DNA of 64,000 bases from positions 85,411 to 149,410 of the forward strand of contig JANXMY010000150.1 of assembly GCA_025354405.1 (NCBI GenBank), in the 5' to 3' direction. Shown here piece by piece: positions 8,973 through 18,733 of the stretch. A program made the position numbers and the translations under genes. The notes under the pieces are model-generated. The model did not search any database and was not told the origin of the DNA. It was given only the letters and a program-made list of their open reading frames with translations. How positions within the stretch are numbered: position 1 is the first letter of the stretch; the number at the start of each line of letters is the position of its first letter. Origin of the DNA: Armatimonadota bacterium. GTDB taxonomy: Bacteria > Armatimonadota > Armatimonadia > Armatimonadales > Capsulimonadaceae.

Positions 8973-9542
8973 ATGGTTAACATGCAGCTGGAGTTTGAAC
9001 AAGATATTGCACAGGTTCTTTTGACGCAGGAGCAGATCGCGGTACGTGTTGCCGAGCTGGGGGCACAAATCTCCGTAGATTATGCGGGAAAAGAGCTGAT
9101 GCTGATCTGCATTTTGAAGGGGGCGAATATCTTCCTCGCAGACCTTGCTCGTCAGATTACACTGCCTTTGTCGTATGACTTCGTTGCCGTGTCGTCTTAT
9201 GGTGCGGACACAAAATCTTCGGGCGTCGTGCGAATTCTTAAAGATCTGGATGAAAGTGTCGAGAGCAAACATGTTTTGGTCGTCGAGGATATTGTCGATA
9301 CCGGCCTAACTCTGCGCCTGTCGTACCTGCTTGAAAACCTGCGTTCGCGCCGCGCGGCATCGGTCAAAGTTTGTACCCTCCTCGACAAGCCCTCACGGCG
9401 TCGGATGGATGTTCCGGTAGATTACTATGGCTTCCAGGTCGAAGACCGTTTCGTTGTCGGTTACGGCCTCGATTACGGCGGCAAGTACCGCAATCTTCCT
9501 TACGTCGGGGTCCTGAAACCGGAAATTTATGGCGGCGGATAG
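8973..9542 (+). CDS. hpt: Hypoxanthine phosphoribosyltransferase
   Basis: LICILKGANIFLADL, VLVVEDIVDTGLTL PRPP-binding motif, VGYGLDYGGKYRNLPYVGVLKPEIY. Confidence 0.95.
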   Translation: MVNMQLEFEQDIAQVLLTQEQIAVRVAELGAQISVDYAGKELMLICILKGANIFLADLARQITLPLSYDFVAVSSYGADTKSSGVVRILKDLDESVESKHVLVVEDIVDTGLTLRLSYLLENLRSRRAASVKVCTLLDKPSRRRMDVPVDYYGFQVEDRFVVGYGLDYGGKYRNLPYVGVLKPEIYGGG

Positions 9543-9546
9543 AAGT

Positions 9547-9577
9547 TTGATTAAAAACGCGTTGTCTGTGGTATAAT
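9547..9577 (+). promoter_or_regulatory. Candidate sigma70-type promoter for rho
   Basis: TTGATT (9547-9552), 19-nt spacer, TATAAT (9572-9577); leaves a ~170-nt leader before the rho ATG. Confidence 0.4.
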
Positions 9578-9750
9578 GAAAACATAGCGGTTAGTTATCA
9601 GCTTGACCGGCAAAATCCCCGATATTTTATTTTCACTCTGTGGTTTTTCTCCTCACTGCCGGACCTACCAGCGTTCTTTAACCAAATTTCCATCACTCCT
9701 ACAGGCAACAAACTGATCAATTTCGATACTCAAAGGTAACCACACAGACA

Positions 9751-11157
9751 ATGGCACAAGACGATTCTCCCAATACGCCCCCGACCCTCACCAACCCGCC
9801 TCCTCCTCCGTCCCCTCGTGCGCCTCGCAACAACAAAGAGGGCAGCCGGGACAATTCTGCCCGTGAGGGCAATGGACGAGAAAGCTCCGCGCGCGACAAC
9901 AACGGACGCGATAGCTCCTCCCGCGATGGAAACGGTCGTGACGGCAATGGTCGCGAGGGCAATGGACGCGACAGCTCTGCCCGAGAAAGCTCTGCCCGTG
10001 ACAGTGCAGCCGCCTCCGGGGATGCCGAGCTCGAAGCGCCATTGATCAAGTCGGGCGTGCTGGAGATTTTGCAGGAGGGCTGGGGATTTCTGCGCCAGAA
10101 CAACTTTGATCCCGGCAGCCAGGATATTTATGTTGCACAGGCACAGATCAAGCGGTTTAATCTGAAGACCGGCGACACGGTGACCGGCCAGGTCCGCCCT
10201 CCCAAAGATACCGAAAAGTACTACGGTCTGCTCCGGGTCGAGTCCGTCAACAGCGCGTCCCCCGATCAGGCTCGCAGCCGCGTCAACTTTGACGACCTAG
10301 TTCCTATCTATCCCGAAGAGCGATTTAACCTGGAAACAGACCCCAAGAATTTGACTGCCCGGGTGATTGATTTGATCGCACCTATCGGCAAAGGGCAGCG
10401 GGCGATCATCGTCGCCCCGCCGAAAGCGGGTAAGACCACGGTTCTGAAATCGATTGCGAATTCGATTACGACCAATCACCCGGAAGTCCATTTGGTCGTG
10501 CTGCTCATCGATGAGCGTCCGGAAGAAGTTACGGATATCCGCCGCTCGGTCAACGGAGAGGTCGTTTCGTCTACATTTGACGAACTTCCCGAAAACCATA
10601 TGCGGGTGGCCGACATGGTGCTGGAAAAAGCCAAGCGGCTGGTCGAAGCGGGCAAAGATGTCGTCGTGCTCCTCGACAGTATTACCCGTCTCTCTCGTGC
10701 CTCGAACCTGACCGTTACCCCATCTGGACGCACCCTGCAGGGGGGGCTGGACCCGGCGGCGATCTACCGTCCGAAACGATTCTTTGGCGCAGCTCGTAAT
10801 ATTGAAGAGGGTGGGAGTTTGACGATCATCGCGACGGCTTTGGTCGAGACCGGCTCCCGTATGGACGACATTATTTTCGAGGAATTCAAGGGAACCGGCA
10901 ACTCGGAACTGAAGCTGGACCGCGAGCTTGCCAACCGGCGAATATTCCCGGCTATCAACGTCAAAGAGTCGGGTACCCGCAAAGAAGAGCTGCTGTATGA
11001 CGAGGAAAGCTTGAAATCCGTGTATCAGCTGCACCGCGTTCTCGCCGGCCTCGGAACTGTGGAAGCTGCGGAGCTGTTAATTGATCGACTGAACAACAGC
11101 AAAGGCAATAAAGAGTTCTTGAAGACTGTCAGCAAGACAGGACGACGGGACGATTAG
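9751..11157 (+). CDS. rho: Transcription termination factor Rho with low-complexity N-terminal extension
   Basis: [27 protein letters not shown] (Walker A), [27 protein letters not shown]-term about 55 aa of [S/N]-[S/G/A]-R-[D/E] repeats. Confidence 0.97.
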   Translation: MAQDDSPNTPPTLTNPPPPPSPRAPRNNKEGSRDNSAREGNGRESSARDNNGRDSSSRDGNGRDGNGREGNGRDSSARESSARDSAAASGDAELEAPLIKSGVLEILQEGWGFLRQNNFDPGSQDIYVAQAQIKRFNLKTGDTVTGQVRPPKDTEKYYGLLRVESVNSASPDQARSRVNFDDLVPIYPEERFNLETDPKNLTARVIDLIAPIGKGQRAIIVAPPKAGKTTVLKSIANSITTNHPEVHLVVLLIDERPEEVTDIRRSVNGEVVSSTFDELPENHMRVADMVLEKAKRLVEAGKDVVVLLDSITRLSRASNLTVTPSGRTLQGGLDPAAIYRPKRFFGAARNIEEGGSLTIIATALVETGSRMDDIIFEEFKGTGNSELKLDRELANRRIFPAINVKESGTRKEELLYDEESLKSVYQLHRVLAGLGTVEAAELLIDRLNNSKGNKEFLKTVSKTGRRDD

Positions 11158-11210
11158 GGCCTTGACGAATTGAAAGATTCGAAGAAACGGGACTAGGAAG
11201 CGAGGAAAAG

Positions 11211-11777
11211 GTGCCTGGCGATTTCGATAAATTATTCGATGACGATTGGCGGCCCCAAGATGCCGATCCGGATGGCCTTGCTTCCCTGCGCAATTTCAGC
11301 GCGGAAGGCAGCAGCAGCCCGGACGATCTCGCCTCAGAGCCAGAAAACCGCAAACCTCATTCCCTTCACGAAAAAGAAGTGAAGGTGATGGGAGTCTATG
11401 CCCACCAGGATCAGGGGACTATCGCCAACCACTTCGTCCTGCTTCGTGATAATCGTGGCCGTCGCGTCCCGATCTTCGTAGGCCAGTTTGAAGCCTTCGC
11501 CATTTCGGTCGCCCTAGAGGGTGATGCTCCGGACCGGCCCTTTACTCACGACCTGATTCGCCAGATAATCGAGCGGCTGGACACGACTATCGAAAGGGTC
11601 GTGATTGACGATCTCTGGAATGAGACGTTTTACGCCAAAATCGGCCTGGTTCGTGCGACCGGCGAAACTTTGGAGATAGATGCCCGGCCCTCCGATGCCA
11701 TCGCACTCGCGCTGCGTGTCCATGCCCCGATTTACATGGCAGAGAACGTACTGGAAGCGACGATTCGGACAGAGTAA
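11211..11777 (+). CDS. Bifunctional nuclease (DUF151) family protein
   Basis: GTG start; KVMGVYAHQDQGTIANHFVLLRDNRGRRVPIFVGQFEAFAISVALEG and RPSDAIALALRVHAPIYMAENVL. Confidence 0.88.
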   Translation: MPGDFDKLFDDDWRPQDADPDGLASLRNFSAEGSSSPDDLASEPENRKPHSLHEKEVKVMGVYAHQDQGTIANHFVLLRDNRGRRVPIFVGQFEAFAISVALEGDAPDRPFTHDLIRQIIERLDTTIERVVIDDLWNETFYAKIGLVRATGETLEIDARPSDAIALALRVHAPIYMAENVLEATIRTE

Positions 11778-11805
11778 ACTTCGAAGTGGAGAGATAAAGT
11801 ATGAG

Positions 11806-11832
11806 CGAGTGGTTTTTTAAAAAAACCACTCG
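11806..11832. terminator. Perfect hairpin CGAGTGGTTTTTT-A-AAAAAACCACTCG
   Basis: Palindrome about 30 bp after the DUF151 stop; stem CGAGTGGTT recurs at 58276-58296. Confidence 0.7.
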
Positions 11833-11932
11833 TTTTGCTTTGCCTGCCAGGTGTAACCCCTCGCTAATATGGGAATAGTTTTGCAGAACATGATGCTCTC
11901 AGGGCATCGAGACCCAGCGAAGGAAATCAAAA

Positions 11933-12556
11933 ATGGCCCACAATAACCACGAAAATGGCAGCGGAAATTTAGGCGAATCCTACCAGACACCTGCCCAGGT
12001 CGTCCCCAATCCTATCGGTTATGACATGAAAACGGCGCAAAGTATCGTCGATGACTTCAATACCCATGTCGCTTCCTCCATCGTGCTCTATCATCAGATC
12101 AAAAAGCATCACTGGCTTGTGCGCGGTCCGCAGTGGAAGCAGATACACCTGATACTGGACGAGTATGCCGATGAGATCCTCGAGCAAGCGGACTTTTTTG
12201 CCGAGCGGATTACCTACTTCAGCGGTATCCCCATTGCCGGTCTGAATACGTTCGAAGAGGTCTCGTTTATCAAATCTGAAGCCTCTGATCTGTTTGATCT
12301 TAAAAAAATGCTCGCTAACGATATTCACGCCACCAAGGAAACTTTAGGCAAGCTTCGCGCAACCCATGAGCTGACCGACAAAGCGGGCGACTTCTTCGAT
12401 ACTTCCCAGATTGAGAACTTTATCGGTCTGCGCGAAAAGTTCTGCCATGAGCTGCACTTCCTGCTGGAACCCGACGAGCTGGCTTCCGACACCGTAGACC
12501 CGCACCGCGAAGTCCTGCTGGCAGACAAAGCGATCGCGAAGATCGTCGCGCTCTAG
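11933..12556 (+). CDS. dps: Dps-like ferritin-family DNA protection protein
   Basis: YHQIKKHHWLVRGPQW ... LDEYADEILEQADFFAERITYFSGIPIAGL, Dps ferroxidase-type pattern. Confidence 0.85.
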   Translation: MAHNNHENGSGNLGESYQTPAQVVPNPIGYDMKTAQSIVDDFNTHVASSIVLYHQIKKHHWLVRGPQWKQIHLILDEYADEILEQADFFAERITYFSGIPIAGLNTFEEVSFIKSEASDLFDLKKMLANDIHATKETLGKLRATHELTDKAGDFFDTSQIENFIGLREKFCHELHFLLEPDELASDTVDPHREVLLADKAIAKIVAL

Positions 12557-12587
12557 TGCGTTTCTGGAAAAAGAGTTTCCCTGCCCC

Positions 12588-14090
12588 GTGCTGACAAGCA
12601 TGGGGCTTTTTTCGTCGGGTACAATCGGCAGTATGGTTAATCGCGTTTTCTTCTGGACTGGTGTCGTTTTAGGCGCAGTTTCCGGGTTCACTTTGTCGAA
12701 TCGGCGGAGAGTTGAGACGATTTCAGATCCGCTTCTCGGCTTGATCGGTGAAGCGGTGCTGGTGTGTGATGCGGCAGGGACTACGACCTACCTGAACGCT
12801 GCTGCGACGGAATGGTTTGGCGTAAGTGGGACGGCTGCATCTCAGCTTCGCTACCCGAGTGGTCAGCCTGTTCCGCCGGGACAGGTCCCTCTGATTCGTA
12901 CCCTGCGGACTGGCAAGCCTAGTACGGGAACTGGATATTTATGCACCGGCCCGCATGGATCCACACGCACTCTGGAAATCAAAACTCGCTTGCAGGAGAC
13001 CGGTGGAGCCGTGGCGATCTTTCGCGACGTCACAGACGAAAGTGATACGCGAGATCAGGCAGCCGAAGGAGAGCGGCGCGAGGAGATCCTGCGTCGTCTC
13101 TGCCGCCGCCTTTCCTCCGCGCTGAGCCCCAGCGATCTGGCCCGCAGCATCGCGGAGAGTGCGGCGGCCTTGCTTGTGGACGTGCCCGGGGCGCAGGTTC
13201 GTCTCTACGGTTATGACCCTGCATTGAAGCAGATGACGCGGCTGGCCTCTTCGCCCGAGAGTCGCGCAAAAGTTGTACGGTCGCAGAACGCGCCGCAGGC
13301 TGCAGTTTTTCCTCTCGATGTCACTCAGCCTCTCCTGTGGAGGCTCTATGTCGAACGGGAGACCTTTACCGGGTCCGCGGTCGAAGGACTGGGCGAGGAG
13401 CCGGCAGAGGCGCATCTGGCATTGCCGCTGATCGCGGGAGGCGACGCGATCGGACACCTGTCCCTTTCCGGAGCAAGTGCTGACCTGCTCTTTGCAGCCA
13501 CCCTCCGCGAATCGCTGAGCCTTCTGGCCTCCGTAGGGTCGCTGGCGCTGGCAGGGCCATCGCAGGCGGCGCAGACGGAGCTGCTGGCGGCTCAGGTGAC
13601 GGCTCTTCGGGAGATCGTCCGCGCGGTCGCGAACCGGCTGGAAGCGGAGGGTCTGAGCGATCTTGTGAGTCTGCATACCCGGCGTGTGCTCGGGGCGGAT
13701 GTCTGCACGATCGCCGTTGGCGCGGCGGAAAACTTACGCCTTCTCGGCCGGGACTACCAAGATGCCCTGCTTTTTCCGGAGCGTCATGCGCCGGAGAGTC
13801 CGCTTTTGACCCAAGGGGAGGGAGAAAAAGCGCACCGTACCGGCAAAACCGTTCAAGTGGCCGGACGAAAAAATCCGAGCCTGGAAGAGGGTTTGTGGCG
13901 CGTTTTCGCGGGGCAGTCAGGGCGGCACTCAGTGCTGTCTGTGCCCCTGCCGACGGGGCTCGGGGTTGTGACGGTGCTTCGGGCGGGGGACGCGGCGTTC
14001 AGCGATGACCAGGTGCGTTTTATGGAGACACTAGCGGCCCTGACGGCGGCGGCGCTGCCCTCGGCCATGGTCTCAGGAGAGACCAAATAG
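12588..14090 (+). CDS. PAS/GAF-domain protein, no obvious output domain
   Basis: N-term PAS-like (LIGEAVLVCDAAGTTTYLNAAATEWFG) plus GAF-like segments; probable start ATG 12633. Confidence 0.65.
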   Translation: MLTSMGLFSSGTIGSMVNRVFFWTGVVLGAVSGFTLSNRRRVETISDPLLGLIGEAVLVCDAAGTTTYLNAAATEWFGVSGTAASQLRYPSGQPVPPGQVPLIRTLRTGKPSTGTGYLCTGPHGSTRTLEIKTRLQETGGAVAIFRDVTDESDTRDQAAEGERREEILRRLCRRLSSALSPSDLARSIAESAAALLVDVPGAQVRLYGYDPALKQMTRLASSPESRAKVVRSQNAPQAAVFPLDVTQPLLWRLYVERETFTGSAVEGLGEEPAEAHLALPLIAGGDAIGHLSLSGASADLLFAATLRESLSLLASVGSLALAGPSQAAQTELLAAQVTALREIVRAVANRLEAEGLSDLVSLHTRRVLGADVCTIAVGAAENLRLLGRDYQDALLFPERHAPESPLLTQGEGEKAHRTGKTVQVAGRKNPSLEEGLWRVFAGQSGRHSVLSVPLPTGLGVVTVLRAGDAAFSDDQVRFMETLAALTAAALPSAMVSGETK

Positions 14091-14092
14091 CC

Positions 14093-14761
14093 CTATTCTT
14101 GTGGTTTGCGTGCGGAGACGGCATAGAGCGGGTCGGTGCGGCCGGGGTGAGGGCTGAGATCGTGGGTTTTGATCTGCTCCCACCCGCCGCTCTCCTCAAA
14201 ACAAAGCTGTACCAGAGCAGCATGCTGGGAATCATCGGTGGAGAGCCAGAGGCGCGTGGCTTTGGTCGGGAAGCAGCGGTTGGAAAACGCGACCAGAAAG
14301 CTGCCCCCAGGGCGCAGGACGCGTCTCACTTCGGCAAAGACATCCGCAGGCCGCAGCAGGTACTGGACACTGACTGTGCAGAGCACAGTGTCGAACGTAC
14401 CCTCAGGGTAGGGAAGTACGGGATTTTCGTTCAAGCTCTGGACGACATGTTCGGTGAGCTGGGTATTTGCCGCCATTTCGGCGCCGCTCAGGCCCAGCCC
14501 AGCAACGCGATGGCACGCGGCCCGAATGTCCGGCGGAATGTGGGAGAGATAGGCCGACATCAAGTCCAGCACATCGGCATCAATCGGGATATACGGACGA
14601 AAAAACTCGCCGAGAGACGAGATTGCCGGATCGTCGATATGGGCAACCAGGCGCGGCACCCGGTAAAAGTCGCCGTCGGGAGACTCATCCTGCCTCGAAA
14701 AATATTCGCCGGGAATATCTCCCAGGGAAAATACCTCCGACGTTTGACTCTTTGATTCCAA
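14093..14761 (-). CDS. Class I SAM-dependent methyltransferase
   Basis: VLPYPEGTFDTVLCTVSVQYLLRPADVFAEVRRVLRPGGSFLVAFSNRCFP. Confidence 0.85.
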   Translation of the reverse strand: MESKSQTSEVFSLGDIPGEYFSRQDESPDGDFYRVPRLVAHIDDPAISSLGEFFRPYIPIDADVLDLMSAYLSHIPPDIRAACHRVAGLGLSGAEMAANTQLTEHVVQSLNENPVLPYPEGTFDTVLCTVSVQYLLRPADVFAEVRRVLRPGGSFLVAFSNRCFPTKATRLWLSTDDSQHAALVQLCFEESGGWEQIKTHDLSPHPGRTDPLYAVSARKPQE

Positions 14762-14777
14762 CTTTCGCCACTCGTTT

Positions 14778-15776
14778 CTACTGTGCTGGTGTTACCATCA
14801 CATCCGCGATGTCCTGTTTCGTCCCATCGGGGAAGATAAGATGCAGTGTCGGATGCGGGAGAACATTTCCATTTCCATCGGTGAGAACGACGGAAGAATC
14901 AAAAACTTTGGTGCCGGACGTCATATGAATTGTCACACCCGCATCTGTTCCGCTGAATGTCCCCGTGTAGTGCTCGGTGCCGCCAGTATCGAAAGCGATA
15001 GACGCTCCAAAATTACTACCCGTACTATCGACGGTGAGATTGCTAAGATGAACCTTCGTATTATTACCCAGATCGATCAGGAACGTACCACTGTAGTTAT
15101 CTTTGCCGGTGGCATCTGTAGCAACTGCAACTGTATACTGCGTCGAGGCTTTGTCGAGTGTCAGGGCGAGTGTCCCCGTTACTGACATATCGGTTGCGTT
15201 TGTACGGACGACTGTGGCGTCTCCGATGCCGGGGAAGTAGCCGCTTGCAAGATTGATGTGGACTGAGGTCGTGTTCGGGTAAACAGAGAATGTCGAGGGA
15301 AGTGTCGCCACGGCATTACCCGAGGGTATGGCTCCGGCCGCATCGCTGAAGAAATTATACTGAAAAATTGTGCTGCTGGTGCGGGATGTTGTGTAATAGA
15401 GATTAATTCCTGGGTTGAAATTAATCGCTGATGCCGTTGGTGCTGACACTGCCTTTGAGGTCAGCAGGCGAAGGCTGGGGACACTGAAATGACGCAGGGG
15501 CTGAATTGCTGGAACAGCAGCAGATGCGATATCCTGGCTCGGCAAGTCTAATGATAAAAAGAGGCCACCGATCAGTGCGAACAGGCCATGCGTCGTTGCC
15601 ACGGCTGCGGATTTCAACTGCGGGTTGCTGCCGGCTCCCGGAGCCGGACTCATCGCTATGTCCCCGCCTCCTCCACTTCCTCCACAGCCGGCAAGGAATA
15701 GAAAAGCAATGGGAAAAGCAACGGCAACCAAAGTACGAGAAATTCTTCTCGCAGAAAGGGACGAAGTGCGGGGCAT
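14778..15776 (-). CDS. Predicted lipoprotein, function unknown
   Basis: Signal with lipobox FLFLAGCGGSGGGGD; beta-rich remainder. Confidence 0.7.
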   Translation of the reverse strand: MPRTSSLSARRISRTLVAVAFPIAFLFLAGCGGSGGGGDIAMSPAPGAGSNPQLKSAAVATTHGLFALIGGLFLSLDLPSQDIASAAVPAIQPLRHFSVPSLRLLTSKAVSAPTASAINFNPGINLYYTTSRTSSTIFQYNFFSDAAGAIPSGNAVATLPSTFSVYPNTTSVHINLASGYFPGIGDATVVRTNATDMSVTGTLALTLDKASTQYTVAVATDATGKDNYSGTFLIDLGNNTKVHLSNLTVDSTGSNFGASIAFDTGGTEHYTGTFSGTDAGVTIHMTSGTKVFDSSVVLTDGNGNVLPHPTLHLIFPDGTKQDIADVMVTPAQ

Positions 15777-15907
15777 GATGTGGTGATCCTTTGAGTTTGC
15801 AGGCTATGAAGCCAAAACGGCTTCGTGCAAACTCACAATATCACCACTGCGTTAAAGCATCGTTAAATATCGCGCGGCGGGATCGGTATTACTGCGCTGT
15901 CGCTATC

Positions 15908-16531
15908 TTAATCGCATCGGTCAGTGCTGAGACATTCAATCACAGAGGCAGCTAGCCGTTGGTGTCCGAGATCGTTGAGGTGAGCATCGTCGGCGGAGAG
16001 CTGTGCAAAGTTGTGACTGTTGATCCCGGCGTTAGCCCCAGCATCGACGATCTTCAGGTTATATCGAGTGGCGAGGCGGCGCACCGAATCATTATAGTTT
16101 TCAAGTATGAGGCCGAGTGCGTTCGGCGTTTCAGCATCGCCCCGGTACACGAGTGTCATGAGAATAATCTGCGCATTCGGCAGGTTTTCGATTAAGCCCC
16201 GCAGTGCCGTGTCGTAGTCCCAGTAGAATGTCCCCTGCTGGAACTGTTCTGGGTCCCCCAGCGGTTTGCCCGAAGCAAAATCGTTGGCTCCATAGAGAAT
16301 TATGACCCAGGCGGGATCCGCGTGAAGAATATCGGGAACTCGTCCGATGCCACTTTCTTCATCAATCACCATGCCTTTATCGTCGCGCCCGGTCATGGAA
16401 GTCCCGCCGACGCCCAGATTGGTCTCGTCCCAACCCATAGTTCGGCAAACCAGAGTGCTGAACCGCTTCTCCGGACTGGAGGCACCGCTTCCTTCGACCG
16501 TTGAAGCACCAAAAAATACGCATTTTGTCAT
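15908..16531 (-). CDS. SGNH/GDSL-type esterase
   Basis: FFGASTVEGSG (block I), ILYGANDFAS (block III), DDAHLNDLGHQRLA (block V); start MTKCVFF at 16531. Confidence 0.85.
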   Translation of the reverse strand: MTKCVFFGASTVEGSGASSPEKRFSTLVCRTMGWDETNLGVGGTSMTGRDDKGMVIDEESGIGRVPDILHADPAWVIILYGANDFASGKPLGDPEQFQQGTFYWDYDTALRGLIENLPNAQIILMTLVYRGDAETPNALGLILENYNDSVRRLATRYNLKIVDAGANAGINSHNFAQLSADDAHLNDLGHQRLAASVIECLSTDRCD

Positions 16532-16630
16532 GTGTGTGTATCCCCGGAATATGTCGGCTTTAATCCGTGGCATATGCCTGCGGCATGCTCTTTCTATTTT
16601 CGCCGTGCCGGGGGCAGGCTAGTCCCGATC

Positions 16631-17053
16631 CTAGGGAGAAGTATCTCTCATCAAAACAACCGTTTCCTGCGCAGCGGGGTAGGTTAAAATCACTTTCTCC
16701 CCCGTGAGAATATAGTGATAGACGGTCTCCATTGGGCCGCCAAGCAGTACTTTTTTCTGCTGTCCGGCAATTTCAATCATGCGATTTGTCGTGTTCTGTG
16801 TCAGGATGCCGCCGCGGAGTGACCATGATCCTTCCGCGATCAGACGGCCCTGGGGAAGTGTCAGGACGATTGTATCCGCCCCGCCACGGCGAAGCTGCCA
16901 GTCGATTGGCAGCGAAACGGTGCCGGTATGCGACGTCCCGTGCCACTGCCCGACTAACTTTTCCGTATCCGTCGGGTGATGGCAGCCGCAGAAGAGAGCA
17001 GGGGCCAGAAGAACGGCGAGCGAAGACCAGCATGTGCGGCGAGAGATTTTCAA
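16631..17053 (-). CDS. Small predicted lipoprotein
   Basis: Signal with ALFCGCHHP lipobox-like motif; VGQWHGTSH start of mature region. Confidence 0.6.
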   Translation of the reverse strand: MKISRRTCWSSLAVLLAPALFCGCHHPTDTEKLVGQWHGTSHTGTVSLPIDWQLRRGGADTIVLTLPQGRLIAEGSWSLRGGILTQNTTNRMIEIAGQQKKVLLGGPMETVYHYILTGEKVILTYPAAQETVVLMRDTSP

Positions 17054-17149
17054 AAGCCTTGCTCCCTAATCCTGAGACTTTTCGCCGCGCCGGTGGGCTT
17101 CTCCTGCATCAAACTTTTTGGGTATAACCTGCATATTAAGGAGGTCGCT

Positions 17150-18088
17150 ATGCCCAAGTTTCCTTTTATCTCACCAAGTCTCGCGCCGATCCCCGGTCAA
17201 GTCGGAACCGCCTGGCGGTTTTGGAGCCATTTTCAGTCATTAAATGTGACCGCTATCGCAGAGGAAGCGGAGCGGCCATTTCACCTGGCTCTCATTGGGA
17301 CAAGTGACCAGACTGCTTTGCTGGCGGCACGGCTTGCGCTGGAGTCACCGACGCCGCGCGATCTGGGCGAAAACGGTCCTGCGAATATTCTCCCATACAT
17401 CGGTACTTACGGTGAAGCTGTTCAGGCTCCGCAGGACAGCCTTGTTCTCGACGCCGACCCGCTGACCGCTGATGAATCACATCTGGCGCAGACACTGGCC
17501 AAGATGGTGCTGGCTCGGCCCGAGCTGCGGCTCTCCCTGGCTCGTCACATCCCCGCGTTCCGGCCGGCGGTCTCGGCGCAGCTGATCGGCGAGGCCTCCA
17601 AAAACAATGCCCGGATCGCGCTGATCTCTGCGTTGCCGGGAATCCTGCCGATTACTGCCTTTCTGTCTCCGGCGACCGCGCTCGGCGACATGATTATCCT
17701 CACCCGTAACCAGATTATCCTGCTGCTGAAGATCGCGGCGGTCTATGGCAAAGAGGTCGATCTCCGCGCTCGGACGCGTGAGCTGCTGCCGGTGGTCGGC
17801 AGTGCCTTTGGGTGGCGTGCAGCCGCCCGTGAGCTTGTTGGTCTGGTCCCCGGGGGAATTGGTCTGGTCGTCAAAGGCTCGATTGCCTATGCCGGAACTT
17901 ACACGGTGGGGAAAGCCGCTATGATCTATTACAGCACCGGGCAGACACTCTCGGCCTCGCGGCTGCGCCAGCTCTATCTTGACTCATTGAAAGAGGCAAC
18001 GGTGCGTATTCAGCCGCTTTTACAGCGCCTTCGGCCTTCGGCTAAGTCTGAATCTGGGCTTGACAAACCCTCTTCCACCGAGGTATAA
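17150..18088 (+). CDS. YcjF/DUF697-like membrane-associated protein
   Basis: ATG at 17150 with GGAGG RBS; RIALISALPGILPITAFLSPATALGDMIILTRNQIILLLKIAAVYGKEVD. Confidence 0.6.
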   Translation: MPKFPFISPSLAPIPGQVGTAWRFWSHFQSLNVTAIAEEAERPFHLALIGTSDQTALLAARLALESPTPRDLGENGPANILPYIGTYGEAVQAPQDSLVLDADPLTADESHLAQTLAKMVLARPELRLSLARHIPAFRPAVSAQLIGEASKNNARIALISALPGILPITAFLSPATALGDMIILTRNQIILLLKIAAVYGKEVDLRARTRELLPVVGSAFGWRAAARELVGLVPGGIGLVVKGSIAYAGTYTVGKAAMIYYSTGQTLSASRLRQLYLDSLKEATVRIQPLLQRLRPSAKSESGLDKPSSTEV

Positions 18089-18089
18089 T
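18060..18089 (+). promoter_or_regulatory. Near-perfect sigma70-type promoter for greA inside the 3' end of the DUF697-like gene
   Basis: TTGACA (18060-18065), 18-nt spacer, TATAAT (18084-18089). Confidence 0.7.
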
Positions 18090-18197
18090 GCCGCGCAAAC
18101 TTTTGCAACAAATGGGCCTGAAAGTAACGTATTCATACACGATGCGCTGTCTGTTTGGGTGCTGCAAATAATCCCTGGTGCGAGGAGACCGAGCGAT

Positions 18198-18671
18198 TTG
18201 GGTGATATTGAAGAGATCGTGCTGACACCGGTCGGCTACAAAGAATTGGTCGATGAGTTGGAGTCACTTCGAACGGTCGAGCGGCGTGATGTCGCCGAGC
18301 GTATCCGTGATGCCATCACCTATGGCGAGCTGACTGAGAACTCGGAATACGAAGATGCCAAGAACGCTCAGGCGTTTTTGGAAGGCCGTATTGAGGACTT
18401 GAAGCACATTATGCAGCTTGCGCGCCCGATGGAAATGGATGAGATACCGATTGATTTTGTGGGCCTTGGATCCATCGTCACCGTGCGTGACGACATCGAA
18501 GACTGGGAATTTACACTGGTTACGCCGGTGGAAGCGGACCCCAGCCGCGAAAAGATCAGCGATGAGTCGCCTGTCGGTGAGGCTCTCGTCGGTAAAAAAG
18601 TCGGCGAGGCCGTGACAGTCACGACTCCTGCCGGAAAGACTCGCTATGAAGTTGTCGCAATCCGCAAATAA
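18198..18671 (+). CDS. greA: Transcription elongation factor GreA
   Basis: EIVLTPVGYKELVDELESLRTVERRDVAERIRDAITYGELTENSEYEDAKNAQAFLEGRI; ORF track start (18060) overlaps the promoter, so TTG 18198 (GAGGAG upstream) is more plausible. Confidence 0.9.
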   Translation: MGDIEEIVLTPVGYKELVDELESLRTVERRDVAERIRDAITYGELTENSEYEDAKNAQAFLEGRIEDLKHIMQLARPMEMDEIPIDFVGLGSIVTVRDDIEDWEFTLVTPVEADPSREKISDESPVGEALVGKKVGEAVTVTTPAGKTRYEVVAIRK

Positions 18672-18733
18672 CTAAACGCAAAATAACTAAACGCAAAATA
18701 ATTGACTGCCTCCCCATTGCCTCGGCATTTGAC

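Noticed and set aside
18668-18705. Tandem AATAACTAAACGCAAAATAACTAAACGCAAAATAATTG between greA and lysS
   Set aside because: Short two-unit duplication including the greA stop; likely simple slippage.
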